Shown here piece by piece: positions 44,571 through 52,637 of a stretch of 64,000 bases of DNA. The position numbers and the translations under genes were made by a program. The notes below the pieces were generated by a model. That model did not search any database. It saw only the letters and a program-made list of their open reading frames with translations, and had not been told where the DNA came from. How positions within the stretch are numbered: the first letter of the stretch is position 1; the number at the start of each line of letters is the position of its first letter. Source of the stretch: Paractinoplanes aksuensis (GTDB taxonomy: Bacteria; Actinomycetota; Actinomycetes; Mycobacteriales; Micromonosporaceae); assembly GCF_024137025.1 (NCBI RefSeq), contig NZ_JAMYJR010000038.1, positions 1-64,000 of the forward strand, in the 5' to 3' direction.

Positions 44571-45512
44571 TCACCCGACGGCTGGCACGGCTCGGCCCTC
44601 GTACAGCTCGAAGTAGGTCTTCTCGAGAGTCGCGGTGCGGGGGCCGAGCGCGGCCGGGTTGACGATGTCGTGTTCGATGCCCCAGGAGGCCGGAAGGTCG
44701 AACCGGGTGACCGGACCCAGCGACTCCGCCACCTCGGTCGCTCGGTGAAGGTCGATGTAGGTGTCGGCCTCGGAGGTGACCAGGCCGATCGACTTCAAGG
44801 TGGAGCTTCGGCCGCCGCCGAGGTTGCGGGCGATCCGCAGGTACTGCGACAGCGCCGCGTAGGAGAACTCGGTGCCGCTGGCGTAACGGTCGGGCAGCAG
44901 CCGGTTGCCGTACAGCACGACCAACGGCTTCACCTGCCAGGCCGGCGCCTGCGTGGCCGAGGGGTTGTAGAACGGCGACAGCGTCAGCAGGCGGGCCGCG
45001 GCGCGATGCCGGGCCAGCCAGGTCGCCAGCACGGCGCCGCCCGAGATGCCGACCACCCCGACCTCGTCGCCGAGGCCGGCGGCCAGATCGAAGGACTCCG
45101 AGGCGTACGCGAGAAGCTCGTCGGCCTCCAGCCCGGTGTGCGCCTTCCGGTCCGCGACACCATGCCGGGGCGCCCGGGGGACCAGAACGTTGTAGCCCTG
45201 GTCGTAGAAGCGCTGCGCCAGCGACGACATCTGGGCCGGGCATTCGGTGTAGCCGTGCAGCATCAGCACGGACTTGGCGGCCCGGCCGGGGTGGATCAGC
45301 GCGCGCGACCGGCACTTGACGGTGACCGCCGGGTCGGCCTCGTCCCGGGCGACCAGCCGGCCGGCACGGGCCTGCGCCTCGGTGAACGAGACTGGGCGGG
45401 CCGTGCCCGCGTCGAGACCCAGTGGCCAGGCGTAGATCACACCGACCGCGAGCAGAACAACCAGAACGAGGGCAGCACCGGCCCGCAGAAAGCTTCGCAG
45501 GATCACGAACAC
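44571..45512 (-). CDS. Membrane-anchored alpha/beta hydrolase (lysophospholipase/S33-like, 313 aa)
   Basis: The N-terminus has one hydrophobic segment (LRAGAALVLVVLLAVGVIYA, about 8-27) without an obvious cleavage site, so the enzyme is probably anchored with its catalytic part outside. Landmarks are SVLMLHGYTECPAQM (about 80-94), nucleophile Ser in GVVGISGGAVLA (about 155) and the likely base His in WGIEHDIVNP near residue 282. The fold is that of serine aminopeptidase S33 or monoglyceride-lipase-like enzymes. The reaction partner is unknown. It is divergent from the LLM oxidoreductase. Confidence 0.9.
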   Translation of the reverse strand: MFVILRSFLRAGAALVLVVLLAVGVIYAWPLGLDAGTARPVSFTEAQARAGRLVARDEADPAVTVKCRSRALIHPGRAAKSVLMLHGYTECPAQMSSLAQRFYDQGYNVLVPRAPRHGVADRKAHTGLEADELLAYASESFDLAAGLGDEVGVVGISGGAVLATWLARHRAAARLLTLSPFYNPSATQAPAWQVKPLVVLYGNRLLPDRYASGTEFSYAALSQYLRIARNLGGGRSSTLKSIGLVTSEADTYIDLHRATEVAESLGPVTRFDLPASWGIEHDIVNPAALGPRTATLEKTYFELYEGRAVPAVG

Positions 45513-45676
45513 GTCGACGGGTGCCGGGTCTCGAAGTTCATCGCATGAATGACGCCGTCACACAGCGGTCGATGAACGCGGGGCCGGCGTGCCACTGGTG
45601 CGCGAATCGATCTCGGCCCCGTAGCGATCTTATTCACAACGGTGAACGCCGAGTCGTCCAGATCGCTTTAGAGGAC

Positions 45677-46615
45677 GTGACCATCAAGCTGGGCGTCAGC
45701 CTTCCGCAAACCACCGACTACGACCTCGCCACCGACATCACGGACGCGGCCCGCACGGCCGAGAAGATCGGGTACGACAGTGTGTGGGCGTTCGAACGGG
45801 TCCTCCTCCCGCACGACCAGTCGGGAGCCCATGGGCTCTACGGCGTACCCGATCTGCCCTGGCCCGCCTTGTACGGCATCGTCTCCGACCCGCTGATCAC
45901 GCTGGCCATGGCGGCCGCCGTCACGAGCCGGGTCGAGCTCGGCACCGGCGTGCTCGTGGCCCCGCTGCACCTGCCGGTCAAACTGGCCAAGACGCTGGCC
46001 AGCCTCGACCACTCCAGCCGGGGCCGGGTCATCGCCGGCCTGGGTAGCGGCTGGTCGGTCGACGAGTTCGCGGCCACGGCGCCCCGGCCGATCGCCGAGC
46101 GCGGCGCCGCCCTGGACGAGTTCCTCGACGTCGCCGCAGCCGTGTGGGGTCCCAACCCGGTCGCTGTGAACACCGGCCGTTACCGCATCGACCCGGCCGA
46201 CGTGAACCCGAAACCCGCCCGGCCCATGCCGGTCTATTTGGCCGGCAGCAACCGGACCGCGTTCCGGCGCATCGCCCGGCGGGCCGACGGCTGGCTGCCG
46301 ACCGGGATCTCCTCGGCCGAGACGGTGGCCGGTCTGGCCCAGATCCGCCAGCTGGCCGAGGAGGAGGGCCGCGACCCGGCCCAGATCAGGTGCGTCTACC
46401 AGATCGGCCTGGTGGCGCCGTTGGTCGAGGTGCCCGAGGGTGACCGGAAGCCGTTCACCGGCAGCGCCGGGCAACTCGCGGCCGACATCGCCGAGCTGGC
46501 TGAGGGTGGCGTTGACCATGTCTACGCCACGCTGCCGTACGTCGTGCGCGACCGCAACGAGTACTACGACCGGCTGGCCGAGTTCCACGCCTCAGTGCGC
46601 GAGACCGTCGCCTGA
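45677..46615 (+). CDS. LLM-class (F420-type) flavin-dependent oxidoreductase
   Basis: GTG 45677 (VTIKLGVSLPQTTDYDL) has GAGG six bases upstream. The frame extends to 45422 but the extra part is antisense to the neighbouring hydrolase. The 312-residue TIM-barrel shows AEKIGYDSVWAFERVL (about 30), RVELGTGVLVAPLHLPVKLA (about 95), GRVIAGLGSGWS (about 117) and MPVYLAGSN (about 188). These are the landmarks of the bacterial luciferase-like F420-dependent subfamily, common in actinomycetes. The substrate is unknown. Confidence 0.92.
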   Translation: MTIKLGVSLPQTTDYDLATDITDAARTAEKIGYDSVWAFERVLLPHDQSGAHGLYGVPDLPWPALYGIVSDPLITLAMAAAVTSRVELGTGVLVAPLHLPVKLAKTLASLDHSSRGRVIAGLGSGWSVDEFAATAPRPIAERGAALDEFLDVAAAVWGPNPVAVNTGRYRIDPADVNPKPARPMPVYLAGSNRTAFRRIARRADGWLPTGISSAETVAGLAQIRQLAEEEGRDPAQIRCVYQIGLVAPLVEVPEGDRKPFTGSAGQLAADIAELAEGGVDHVYATLPYVVRDRNEYYDRLAEFHASVRETVA

Positions 46616-47022
46616 GTCGCTCCGTGGGCCTGGTTGTCGGCCTGCAGGGCCGCCGTACTGTGCCCACTCCATCCTCATGGCGGACATCGAAGGAGGGTGC
46701 CCGCCCGAGGCATAAACGCTGCCGGCTGCCAAGTCAACATGTAGCCGATGCAAATCGTGCGGAACCCCGACGCTGTGCCATGCACGCCGGACGCGGGTTC
46801 GGCGTTCCGCCAGCTAGGTCACTGCTGGACGCGTTGAATCGCGGATCCAGGCCTCTCATATTTCATCGCGCAACAAATGCTGACACCCTGGCAAACGTAT
46901 CCACGGACACTTTGTTCAAGTGAATATGCTCTCGCCGGCTTGTCTGGCGCGACGCTGATGGCGGATCTAGCGTGATAACCGGTCGTCGATAGCGGCGCCG
47001 AATTTATCGAGAGGAATATCTG
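46616..47022. other. Intergenic region before the second crystallin-like gene
   Basis: No gene is supported in these 407 bases. From about 46850 the composition turns AT-richer than the surroundings, consistent with a promoter for the gene at 47023. A GAGAGGAA ribosome-binding site lies at its right end. Confidence 0.4.
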
Positions 47023-47364
47023 ATGAAAAAAGCACTGGGACGTATTGCGGCTGCGGCCGTGGTCGCCACTGTCGGTCTGGCGGTGGCGCCCGCTCCCGCA
47101 TCGGCGGCCGGCGAAACCTTGTTCGTCTACGTCGATGAAGCTTGGGGTGGACCTGGATACAAGGTCACCGGGGCTCTCCCGGATCTCGCCCCGCACAATA
47201 TCAACGACAAAATTACCAGCCTCAAGGTGCAGCTCGGTTGCTGGCGCCTCTTCGCGGACGCCAACTATCGCGGAGACTCGATTTCGTACTACACCGGCTG
47301 GGTTCAGACCAATCTGGGTTACGACGGACTGAACGACAGGGTCAGCTCCATCAAGCCTTGCTAG
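47023..47364 (+). CDS. Secreted beta/gamma-crystallin-like (I36-like) protein, second paralogue (113 aa)
   Basis: ATG 47023 follows GAGAGGAA. The Sec signal peptide covers residues 1-29 (AAAVVATVGLAVAPAPASA, cut before AGE). The mature part has two Greek-key-like repeats: LFVYVDEAWGGPGYKVTG, then HNINDKITSLKVQLGCWRLF, then ANYRGDSISYYTG and LNDRVSSIKPC. The N-D-[KR]-[IV]-[ST]-S-[IL] motifs match those of the paralogue at 35694, and both proteins end in Cys. It is probably an extracellular structural or protease-inhibitor protein. Confidence 0.85.
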   Translation: MKKALGRIAAAAVVATVGLAVAPAPASAAGETLFVYVDEAWGGPGYKVTGALPDLAPHNINDKITSLKVQLGCWRLFADANYRGDSISYYTGWVQTNLGYDGLNDRVSSIKPC

Positions 47365-47384
47365 TGCGGGTCTGAGTCGACGGT

Positions 47385-47425
47385 GGCGTGTGCCTGGTCC
47401 TCAAGCCGAGGAGCGGGCACACGCC
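47385..47425 (+). terminator. Hairpin after the second crystallin-like gene
   Basis: GGCGTGTGCC (47385-47394) pairs with GGCACACGCC (47416-47425) across 21 bases, 20 bases after the stop codon. Confidence 0.5.
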
Positions 47426-47569
47426 GCGGTCGTGCTGATGAAAGTGGCCCCAACGGCAAAGGACCCGAATTCACCCCAGGTCTTGCGACGGGAATCCGTG
47501 AATGGCGGAAGTCGAGTGGCTCTCATGAAACTCCTCCGCGAGCCGGCCCGGCTCGCTACGGAATATCCC

Positions 47570-48160
47570 AGGCTGCGTCTGCAGGGGCCCATCGGCACCG
47601 CCGCCGTCGTCGCTGTCTGCCTTCCCACCTACGTCGCGTATCCGTTCATGAAGAGGTCATCCTGTTTCCGCTGGCCTGGCTCGGTCTCTGCTTCAACACC
47701 TTGGTCTTCGCAGGCTGGGTGGCGGTCACCGGAACGGTCGGCGCGCCGGCTGTCCTGCTGTGGGCGGCGGGCGTCTTCTGGACGCTGGGCTACGACACGA
47801 TCTACGGTCACCAGGATCGGGAGGGCGACCGGCGGATCGGCGTCAAGTCCACGGCCCTGCTGTTCGGCCGGGCCACACCGTGGTGGGTGGCTGCGTTCGA
47901 TCCCTGGCTGCCTCGGCCTGCTGGCCGCCGTCACGGGACACACCGCGCCTTTTCGGTGCACCTCTACCTCGGGGCACTGACGGAACAGGTGCGCCCGGAC
48001 CCGGACGAGATCACCGACGTGGTGTTCGTCGATCCGCCCGAGCCGGCCGAGCGTCTTGCCCAGGACCTCTTCCCGGCCCGGTTCCGTACCGTGCTGCAAG
48101 CTGCGCACCACACTGTTGAGGACGCCACCGGAGCATCGTGGCTTGACCTTTTTCATCTCG
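47570..48160 (+). pseudogene. Frameshifted UbiA-type prenyltransferase remnant joined to an unrelated tail
   Basis: In one frame GTAAVVAVCLPTYVAYPFMKR (last residues near 47653) matches the UbiA segment ending in Y-P-F-M-K-R. A frameshift then leads to VILFPLAWLGLCFNTLVFAG and WTLGYDTIYGHQDREGDRRI, the conserved Asp-rich second motif (D-T-I-Y-x-H-Q-D-x-x-x-D) of 4-hydroxybenzoate polyprenyltransferase. The sequence then leaves the family. After about 47930 it reads VHLYLGALTEQVRPDPDEIT, which resembles the end of a NUDIX-type domain (low confidence). N-terminal prenyl-diphosphate motif and later helices are missing, so it is a chimera of dead pieces. Confidence 0.7.
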
Positions 48161-48166
48161 ACTCAT

Positions 48167-48781
48167 CTATAGGTTCTGGCGCGGTGGCACCGCCGTGCCC
48201 TGTCCGTACCGCAAACGCACCGCCCCGATGAGGTAGACGACACCGGTTGTCACGGTCAATACGGTGGCGGCGGTGATGAGCCCGACGCCGATCGGGTCGA
48301 GCGAGGCGGGCGCCGGCCACAAGTACCAGGTGAGGGTAACGACCTGCAGGACGGTTTTGGCCTTGCCGCCTCGTCCGGCCGGGATCACGCCGTGCCGGAC
48401 GACCCACAGCCGCAGGGCGGTGACGCCCCACTCGCGGGTGAGGATCAGCAGGGTCACCCACCAGGGCAGCCGGTCGAAGGCGGAGAGCAGGACGAACGCC
48501 GTACCGGTGAGTGCCTTGTCGGCGATCGGGTCGGCGAGCTGACCGAACGGCGTGATGAGCGACCAGCGGCGGGCGATCCAGCCGTCGGCGAAGTCGGTCG
48601 CCGACGCCGCCATGAAGACCAGACACGCAGCGAAGTGGGCCGGCGTGCCGGTCAGACCCGAGGAGACCGCCAGACCGAGAAAGACCGGCACCAGAACAAG
48701 GCGCAGGACGGTCAGCAGGTTCGCGGCGTTGTAGGGCGACACCGTGCGGGTTGGTCCCGCCGGCAACTTCTCTTCCTCCAT
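48167..48781 (-). CDS. pgsA: CDP-diacylglycerol-glycerol-3-phosphate 3-phosphatidyltransferase
   Basis: The 204-residue membrane enzyme carries the complete CDP-alcohol phosphotransferase motif D-x2-D-G-x2-A-R-x8-G-x3-D-x3-D (DFADGWIARR, then GQLADPIAD, about 63-87) and about five hydrophobic segments. It makes phosphatidylglycerol phosphate, the precursor of phosphatidylglycerol and cardiolipin. The length fits PgsA. The extra N-terminal head EEEKLPAGPTRTVSPYN is typical of actinobacterial members. The chromosome probably has another copy, since this one lies in a rearranged accessory zone and is not next to the usual cinA/recA neighbours. Confidence 0.9.
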   Translation of the reverse strand: MEEEKLPAGPTRTVSPYNAANLLTVLRLVLVPVFLGLAVSSGLTGTPAHFAACLVFMAASATDFADGWIARRWSLITPFGQLADPIADKALTGTAFVLLSAFDRLPWWVTLLILTREWGVTALRLWVVRHGVIPAGRGGKAKTVLQVVTLTWYLWPAPASLDPIGVGLITAATVLTVTTGVVYLIGAVRLRYGQGTAVPPRQNL

Positions 48782-48863
48782 CAGAGACGCACCGCCGCCC
48801 GGTCGAGCTCAGCGACTCGGCTCATCCGCAAGCGGGTCTGCCGGTGGACGGCGCCGGCCGGCA

Positions 48864-48945
48864 TCAGCCGGGGTTGCCGGGCCCCGAGGTCCACCGCCGC
48901 GCCGTCACGACAGACCTCTACCGGTCCGAGCATCTCGAATCTCAC
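48864..48945 (-). pseudogene. Remnant of a SARP/BTAD regulator start
   Basis: Reading the minus strand from GTG 48945 gives VRFEMLGPVEVCRDGAAVDL, then GARQPRLM before homology ends. The intact-start gene at 53837 reads MRFEVLGTVRALRDGTELDL, then GARQPRLI. The roughly 60 bases upstream are also related in both places (shared ACGTAC...GACGCAG...CAGGTTCAC). Only about 27 codons remain. Confidence 0.75.
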
Positions 48946-49136
48946 GGGCACCCGCCCAATTTCGTCACGTACCTGCCGACGCAGCCGCTGTTCTCAGGTT
49001 CACGGTCTGCCGCCGGCTGGTTGCGTCCGCATTCAGCTGAACCTGCTCACTCCTTCGGCGTCTGGCAGGACAAGAGACCGGCTCATTTCCATGCCTTGAT
49101 GGGGCGGCCGGTCGACCGGAACCAGAAAGGCTCGGG

Positions 49137-50711
49137 ATGAAAAGATTCCTGGCGGTCGGTGTCGGCCTGCTCCTCGGTGCTGCCCTCCTGCCGGTGACGG
49201 CTGAGGCGCAGGCCCCGGAACGGGGCGGCTGGACACCGGCCCCCGTCGCCTGGGGCGTCTGCGCCGATCCGCGCCTGCAGCAGATCGGCGCCGAATGCGG
49301 CTTCGTCCGCGTGCCGCTCGACTACGCGCGTCCCGACGGTGCCAAGATCGAACTGGCGGTGTCACGCGTCAAGCACAGCTCGTCCGAGAAGGACTACCAG
49401 GGCGTCATGCTCACCAACCCGGGCGGGCCGGGTGGATCGGGTCTGATCGTGCCGGTGCTCGGCCGGTTCGTGCCCGGCGGCGTCGGCGCTGACTACGACT
49501 GGATCGGCTTCGACCCGCGTGGTGTCGGCTCCAGCCGGCCGGCGCTGAGCTGCGACGTCAACTACACCGGCTACAACCGGCCCGACTACGTGCCCACGAC
49601 CCGGCAGATCGAGCAGGCCTGGCTCAGCAAGGCCAAGGCGTACGCCGAGGCGTGTGACAAGGCGGGCGGTCCGCTGCTCGACCACATGAAGACCACCGAC
49701 ACGATCGCCGACATGGAGAGCATCCGCCGGGCGCTGGGCGCCAAGAAGATCAACTTCTACGGTCTCTCGTACGGCACGTACCTCGGGCAGGTCTACGCCA
49801 CGCTGCACCCGCAGAAGGTCGGCCGCATGGTCTTCGACGCGAACGTCGACCCCACCCGGGTCTGGTACGGCGGCAACCTCGACCAGAACGTCGAGTTCGA
49901 CAAGGCCAGCCGCGTCTTCTTCGACTGGGTCGCCGAGCACGACGAGATCTACCACCTGGGCACGACCGGTAAGGCTGTCCGCAACCGTTTCTACGCCGAA
50001 CGGCGACAGCTGAACGCCACCCCGGCCGCCGGTCAGATCGGGCCGTCGGAGTGGGACGACATCTTCCTGTCGGCCGGCTACAACGTGAACTACTGGCCCG
50101 ACATGGCCACCGTCTTCTCGGCCTGGGCCAACGGCAAGGACGCCACTGGCCTGCTCGACCTGTACGCCCCGCCCGGCACGCCCGGTGCTGACAACGGCTA
50201 CGCGGTCTACCTGGCCACGGTGTGCACCGACGTCACGTGGCCCCGCGACTGGGCGACGTGGAAGCGGGACGCCTGGGCCCTGCACGCCCGATACCCGTTC
50301 CTGACCTGGGGCAACACCTGGTTCAACGCGCCCTGCCGCGACTGGGGCGCCCGCCCGGGCACTCCGGTGCGGGTGGACGGGGCCAAGACGCCGCCGATCC
50401 TGCTGATCAACGAGACCGGCGACGCGGCCACGCCGTTCTCGGGAGCTCTGGAAGTTCGCAAGCGGTTCCCACGCTCGGTGCTGGTCGAGGGGGTCGGCGG
50501 CACCACCCACGCCGGCTCGCTCAGCGGCGTCGCCTGTGTCGACGACACCATCGCGGACTATCTGCGGGACGGCACCCTGCCCAAGCGGGTTGGGGGCAAC
50601 CGATCCGACCGGCAGTGCGCGCCGGTGCCGGTGCCGGACCCGTCCGCCGCGCGCGTCGCCGACGCCGACGGCATCAGCCGGGCCGACGTTCAGCAGCTGA
50701 TCGGCCGCTGA
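49137..50711 (+). CDS. Secreted tripeptidyl aminopeptidase-type alpha/beta hydrolase (S33)
   Basis: ATG 49137 starts a 524-residue precursor with signal peptide 1-26 (FLAVGVGLLLGAALLPVTAEA). The catalytic set is Ser211 in FYGLSYGTYLG, Asp429 in NETGDAATP and His458 in GGTTHAGS. The oxyanion strand is TNPGGPGGSG (about 92-101). The C-terminal part contains the TAP-like domain with paired cysteines. These enzymes remove tripeptides from secreted proteins in streptomycetes, acting outside the cell after endoproteases. Part of the gene is duplicated in decayed form just downstream (50812) and again at 54436. Confidence 0.93.
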   Translation: MKRFLAVGVGLLLGAALLPVTAEAQAPERGGWTPAPVAWGVCADPRLQQIGAECGFVRVPLDYARPDGAKIELAVSRVKHSSSEKDYQGVMLTNPGGPGGSGLIVPVLGRFVPGGVGADYDWIGFDPRGVGSSRPALSCDVNYTGYNRPDYVPTTRQIEQAWLSKAKAYAEACDKAGGPLLDHMKTTDTIADMESIRRALGAKKINFYGLSYGTYLGQVYATLHPQKVGRMVFDANVDPTRVWYGGNLDQNVEFDKASRVFFDWVAEHDEIYHLGTTGKAVRNRFYAERRQLNATPAAGQIGPSEWDDIFLSAGYNVNYWPDMATVFSAWANGKDATGLLDLYAPPGTPGADNGYAVYLATVCTDVTWPRDWATWKRDAWALHARYPFLTWGNTWFNAPCRDWGARPGTPVRVDGAKTPPILLINETGDAATPFSGALEVRKRFPRSVLVEGVGGTTHAGSLSGVACVDDTIADYLRDGTLPKRVGGNRSDRQCAPVPVPDPSAARVADADGISRADVQQLIGR

Positions 50712-50725
50712 GACGCCTTCACGCG

Positions 50726-50754
50726 GCGCCGCCGGCCCATCGGGCCGGCGGCGC
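50726..50754 (+). terminator. Perfect 13-bp hairpin after the peptidase gene
   Basis: GCGCCGCCGGCCC (50726-50738) pairs with GGGCCGGCGGCGC (50742-50754) around ATC, 14 bases past the stop. Confidence 0.8.
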
Positions 50755-50811
50755 AGCCGTTTGCTCGGCCCTTGAACTTGTTCGCTGAACCCGGTCGGCT
50801 CCTCCCCGTCT

Positions 50812-51313
50812 GACCTTCCCGGCCTGGGCCAACCATGGCGACGCCACCGGCCTGCTCGGCCGGTACGCCCCGCCTGGATCAGCCGGCTCCGACAACTTGC
50901 AGGCGGTCTACCTGGCCATGGTGTCACCGCCGTCGCCTGGCCTCGGGCCTGGCGGCGGGATGTCTGGGCAACGCCTGGTTCAACGCGCTCTGCCGCGACT
51001 GGGCGCCCGCTCCGGCACTGCGGTGCGGGTTGATGGGGCCAGGACGACGATCCTGCTCATCGACGAGACCGGTGACGTGGCCACGCCGTACTCGGGAGCT
51101 CTGGTCGAGGGGGTCGGCGGCACCACCCGCGTTTCGTCGCTACGGGGATGTCGCCTATGTCGACGACACCATCGCCGGCTGTCTGCGGGATGGCACGCTG
51201 CCCGAACGGGCCGAAGGCAATCGGTCAAATTTCCAGTCCGAGGGCGCTGCCGGCTCCGGAGCCTCGGCGGAGCGGGGCCCGCGTCGGCCGGGCTGGCTTC
51301 CCGCCGCTGATCG
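50812..51313 (+). pseudogene. Degenerate partial copy of the S33 peptidase gene
   Basis: Segments in shifting frames correspond in order to the intact gene's last 170 codons. ATGLLGRYAPPGSAGSDN matches ATGLLDLYAPPGTPGADN. GNAWFNALCRDW matches GNTWFNAPCRDW. ILLIDETGDVATPYSGALVE matches ILLINETGDAATPFSGALEV. EGVGGTT follows (His458 is replaced by Arg), then GNRS and the last codons. Small deletions and frameshifts remove function. It lacks the first two thirds, including the nucleophile. It is the left part of a duplicated block that continues into the WXG100-like gene. Confidence 0.85.
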
Positions 51314-51388
51314 GTCGCTGGCCCGGTACGCGCCAGCCGGAGGCAGCCCATCCAGGACCGCCTCCGGCTTCTCGCGGGAGCGACGGCG

Positions 51389-52465
51389 TCAGCCCGCGTC
51401 GGGCCGAAGAGTGATCGGGAGGCTCCGGTAGCCCGGGGCGTCGGGGTCGACGTCAGGGTTCTCACGCACCAGGAAGAACCGCAGACCGTCACCGGGGATC
51501 GGCTGTCCCTGAGCGCCGGACACCGCGGACTGCGACACCGGAGTGACGGAGTCGTAGCGGTTGGCGTCGAAGACGAACGATCCGTCGGGTTCCGGCGCGA
51601 GCGCCACCATCCGGACGCCATCTTCCAGCGGCTGGCCGTTGTAGTGAGGAGCCGAGATCTCCGGCGCCCCGCCATGGCCGGGAGCCAACGGTGCGGCGCC
51701 GGCGCCAGGCGTCTGGACGTCCCCCTCGTGCGGGCCGTGCCCGGGGCCGAGCGGTGCCGCGGTGTGGACAGGCGCCTCGACCTCACCGCCGTAGGGCGAG
51801 CGGGCCGGCGTCTCCCCGCCGGGCTCAGCGATGAGGTTCAGAGGACCGCCATGCGTGGGGGAGGCGGGGGTTTGCGGTGTCCCGAAGTGTTCGCTGGGGA
51901 TGAGTCCGTCAGCCTTTTCGCCGTCGCGCATGGTGAGGGGGGTGGTGTCACCGGTCGGGTCGGTGCTGAGGCTGAGGTTGGCCGCCCCACCCTGCACGGG
52001 TGACGCAGGGATCTGCGGCTTCCCGAAATACTCCTGGGGTATTGGATTCTCGTCGGCCGCGGCCGGTGACGGCTGGTTTGCCAGGGTGGTCGGGGGCGGC
52101 GGCCCCGGGCTAATGGGAGGTGGTGGCCCGGGCTCAGCCAGGGCGATCAGCCGGGTTCCCGCGTCGACCGCACCGTCCTCCGTGTCACGGTAGTCGGTGC
52201 CGCTGTCCGCGAGGGTGTCCGCGGCGTACCGCACGTGGGCATGGCTGCCTTTGAGCACAGCCTCGGCGCCGTCCAAGCCGGCGAGGAACGAGGTGGCGAA
52301 CTCGCGTCCCATCTCGTCGTCGCCCCAGCAGCCGTCGTACGTCGAGCGCAGACCCTGCACATTCCTGAGCTGATGGTCGTAGTACTGGGCGTGGTCGTCG
52401 TACGCCTCACCGGCCCGCTTGAGGCCCTCCGGGTCGACGTAGATGTGGCCTGAGGGCGGGCTCAT
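51389..52465 (-). CDS. WXG100-like protein with Pro-rich linker (358 aa), possible T7SS-exported companion
   Basis: The N-terminal 105 residues are helical: IYVDPEGLKRAGEAYDDHAQ, then STYDGCWGDDEMGREFATSF (the helix-turn-helix of WXG100 proteins with WGDDEMG in place of the usual W-x-G), then a second helix. A Pro/Gly-rich linker follows, with two imperfect repeats (IPQEYFGKPQIPASPVQGG and IPSEHFGTPQTPASPTHGG) and two more (APLGPGHGPHEGD, APLAPGHGGAPE). The C-terminal 80 residues are strand-rich (MVALAPEPDGSFVFDANRYD and FFLVRENPDVDPDAPGYRSL). There is no signal peptide. WXG100-type heads direct export by ESX/T7SS, so it may accompany the giant effectors. An internally deleted copy lies at 54600-54773. 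The ATG at 52465 has no ideal ribosome-binding site. Confidence 0.75.
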   Translation of the reverse strand: MSPPSGHIYVDPEGLKRAGEAYDDHAQYYDHQLRNVQGLRSTYDGCWGDDEMGREFATSFLAGLDGAEAVLKGSHAHVRYAADTLADSGTDYRDTEDGAVDAGTRLIALAEPGPPPPISPGPPPPTTLANQPSPAAADENPIPQEYFGKPQIPASPVQGGAANLSLSTDPTGDTTPLTMRDGEKADGLIPSEHFGTPQTPASPTHGGPLNLIAEPGGETPARSPYGGEVEAPVHTAAPLGPGHGPHEGDVQTPGAGAAPLAPGHGGAPEISAPHYNGQPLEDGVRMVALAPEPDGSFVFDANRYDSVTPVSQSAVSGAQGQPIPGDGLRFFLVRENPDVDPDAPGYRSLPITLRPDAG

Positions 52466-52637
52466 CGCCGCCCCCGCCGGTGTGCTTCATGCTGGAAACT
52501 CATCACGCGGCTCCCTTCCTCGCGCGCCCAAGTGAATGTCGCCGCCGGGCGGTCCGGAAGGATCGGGCCGTACGACGAAACGTTCGTGCACCACTTCAGC
52601 ACGACCGTCGGTCCACCCGCGAAGTGGCTTGCCGCGA

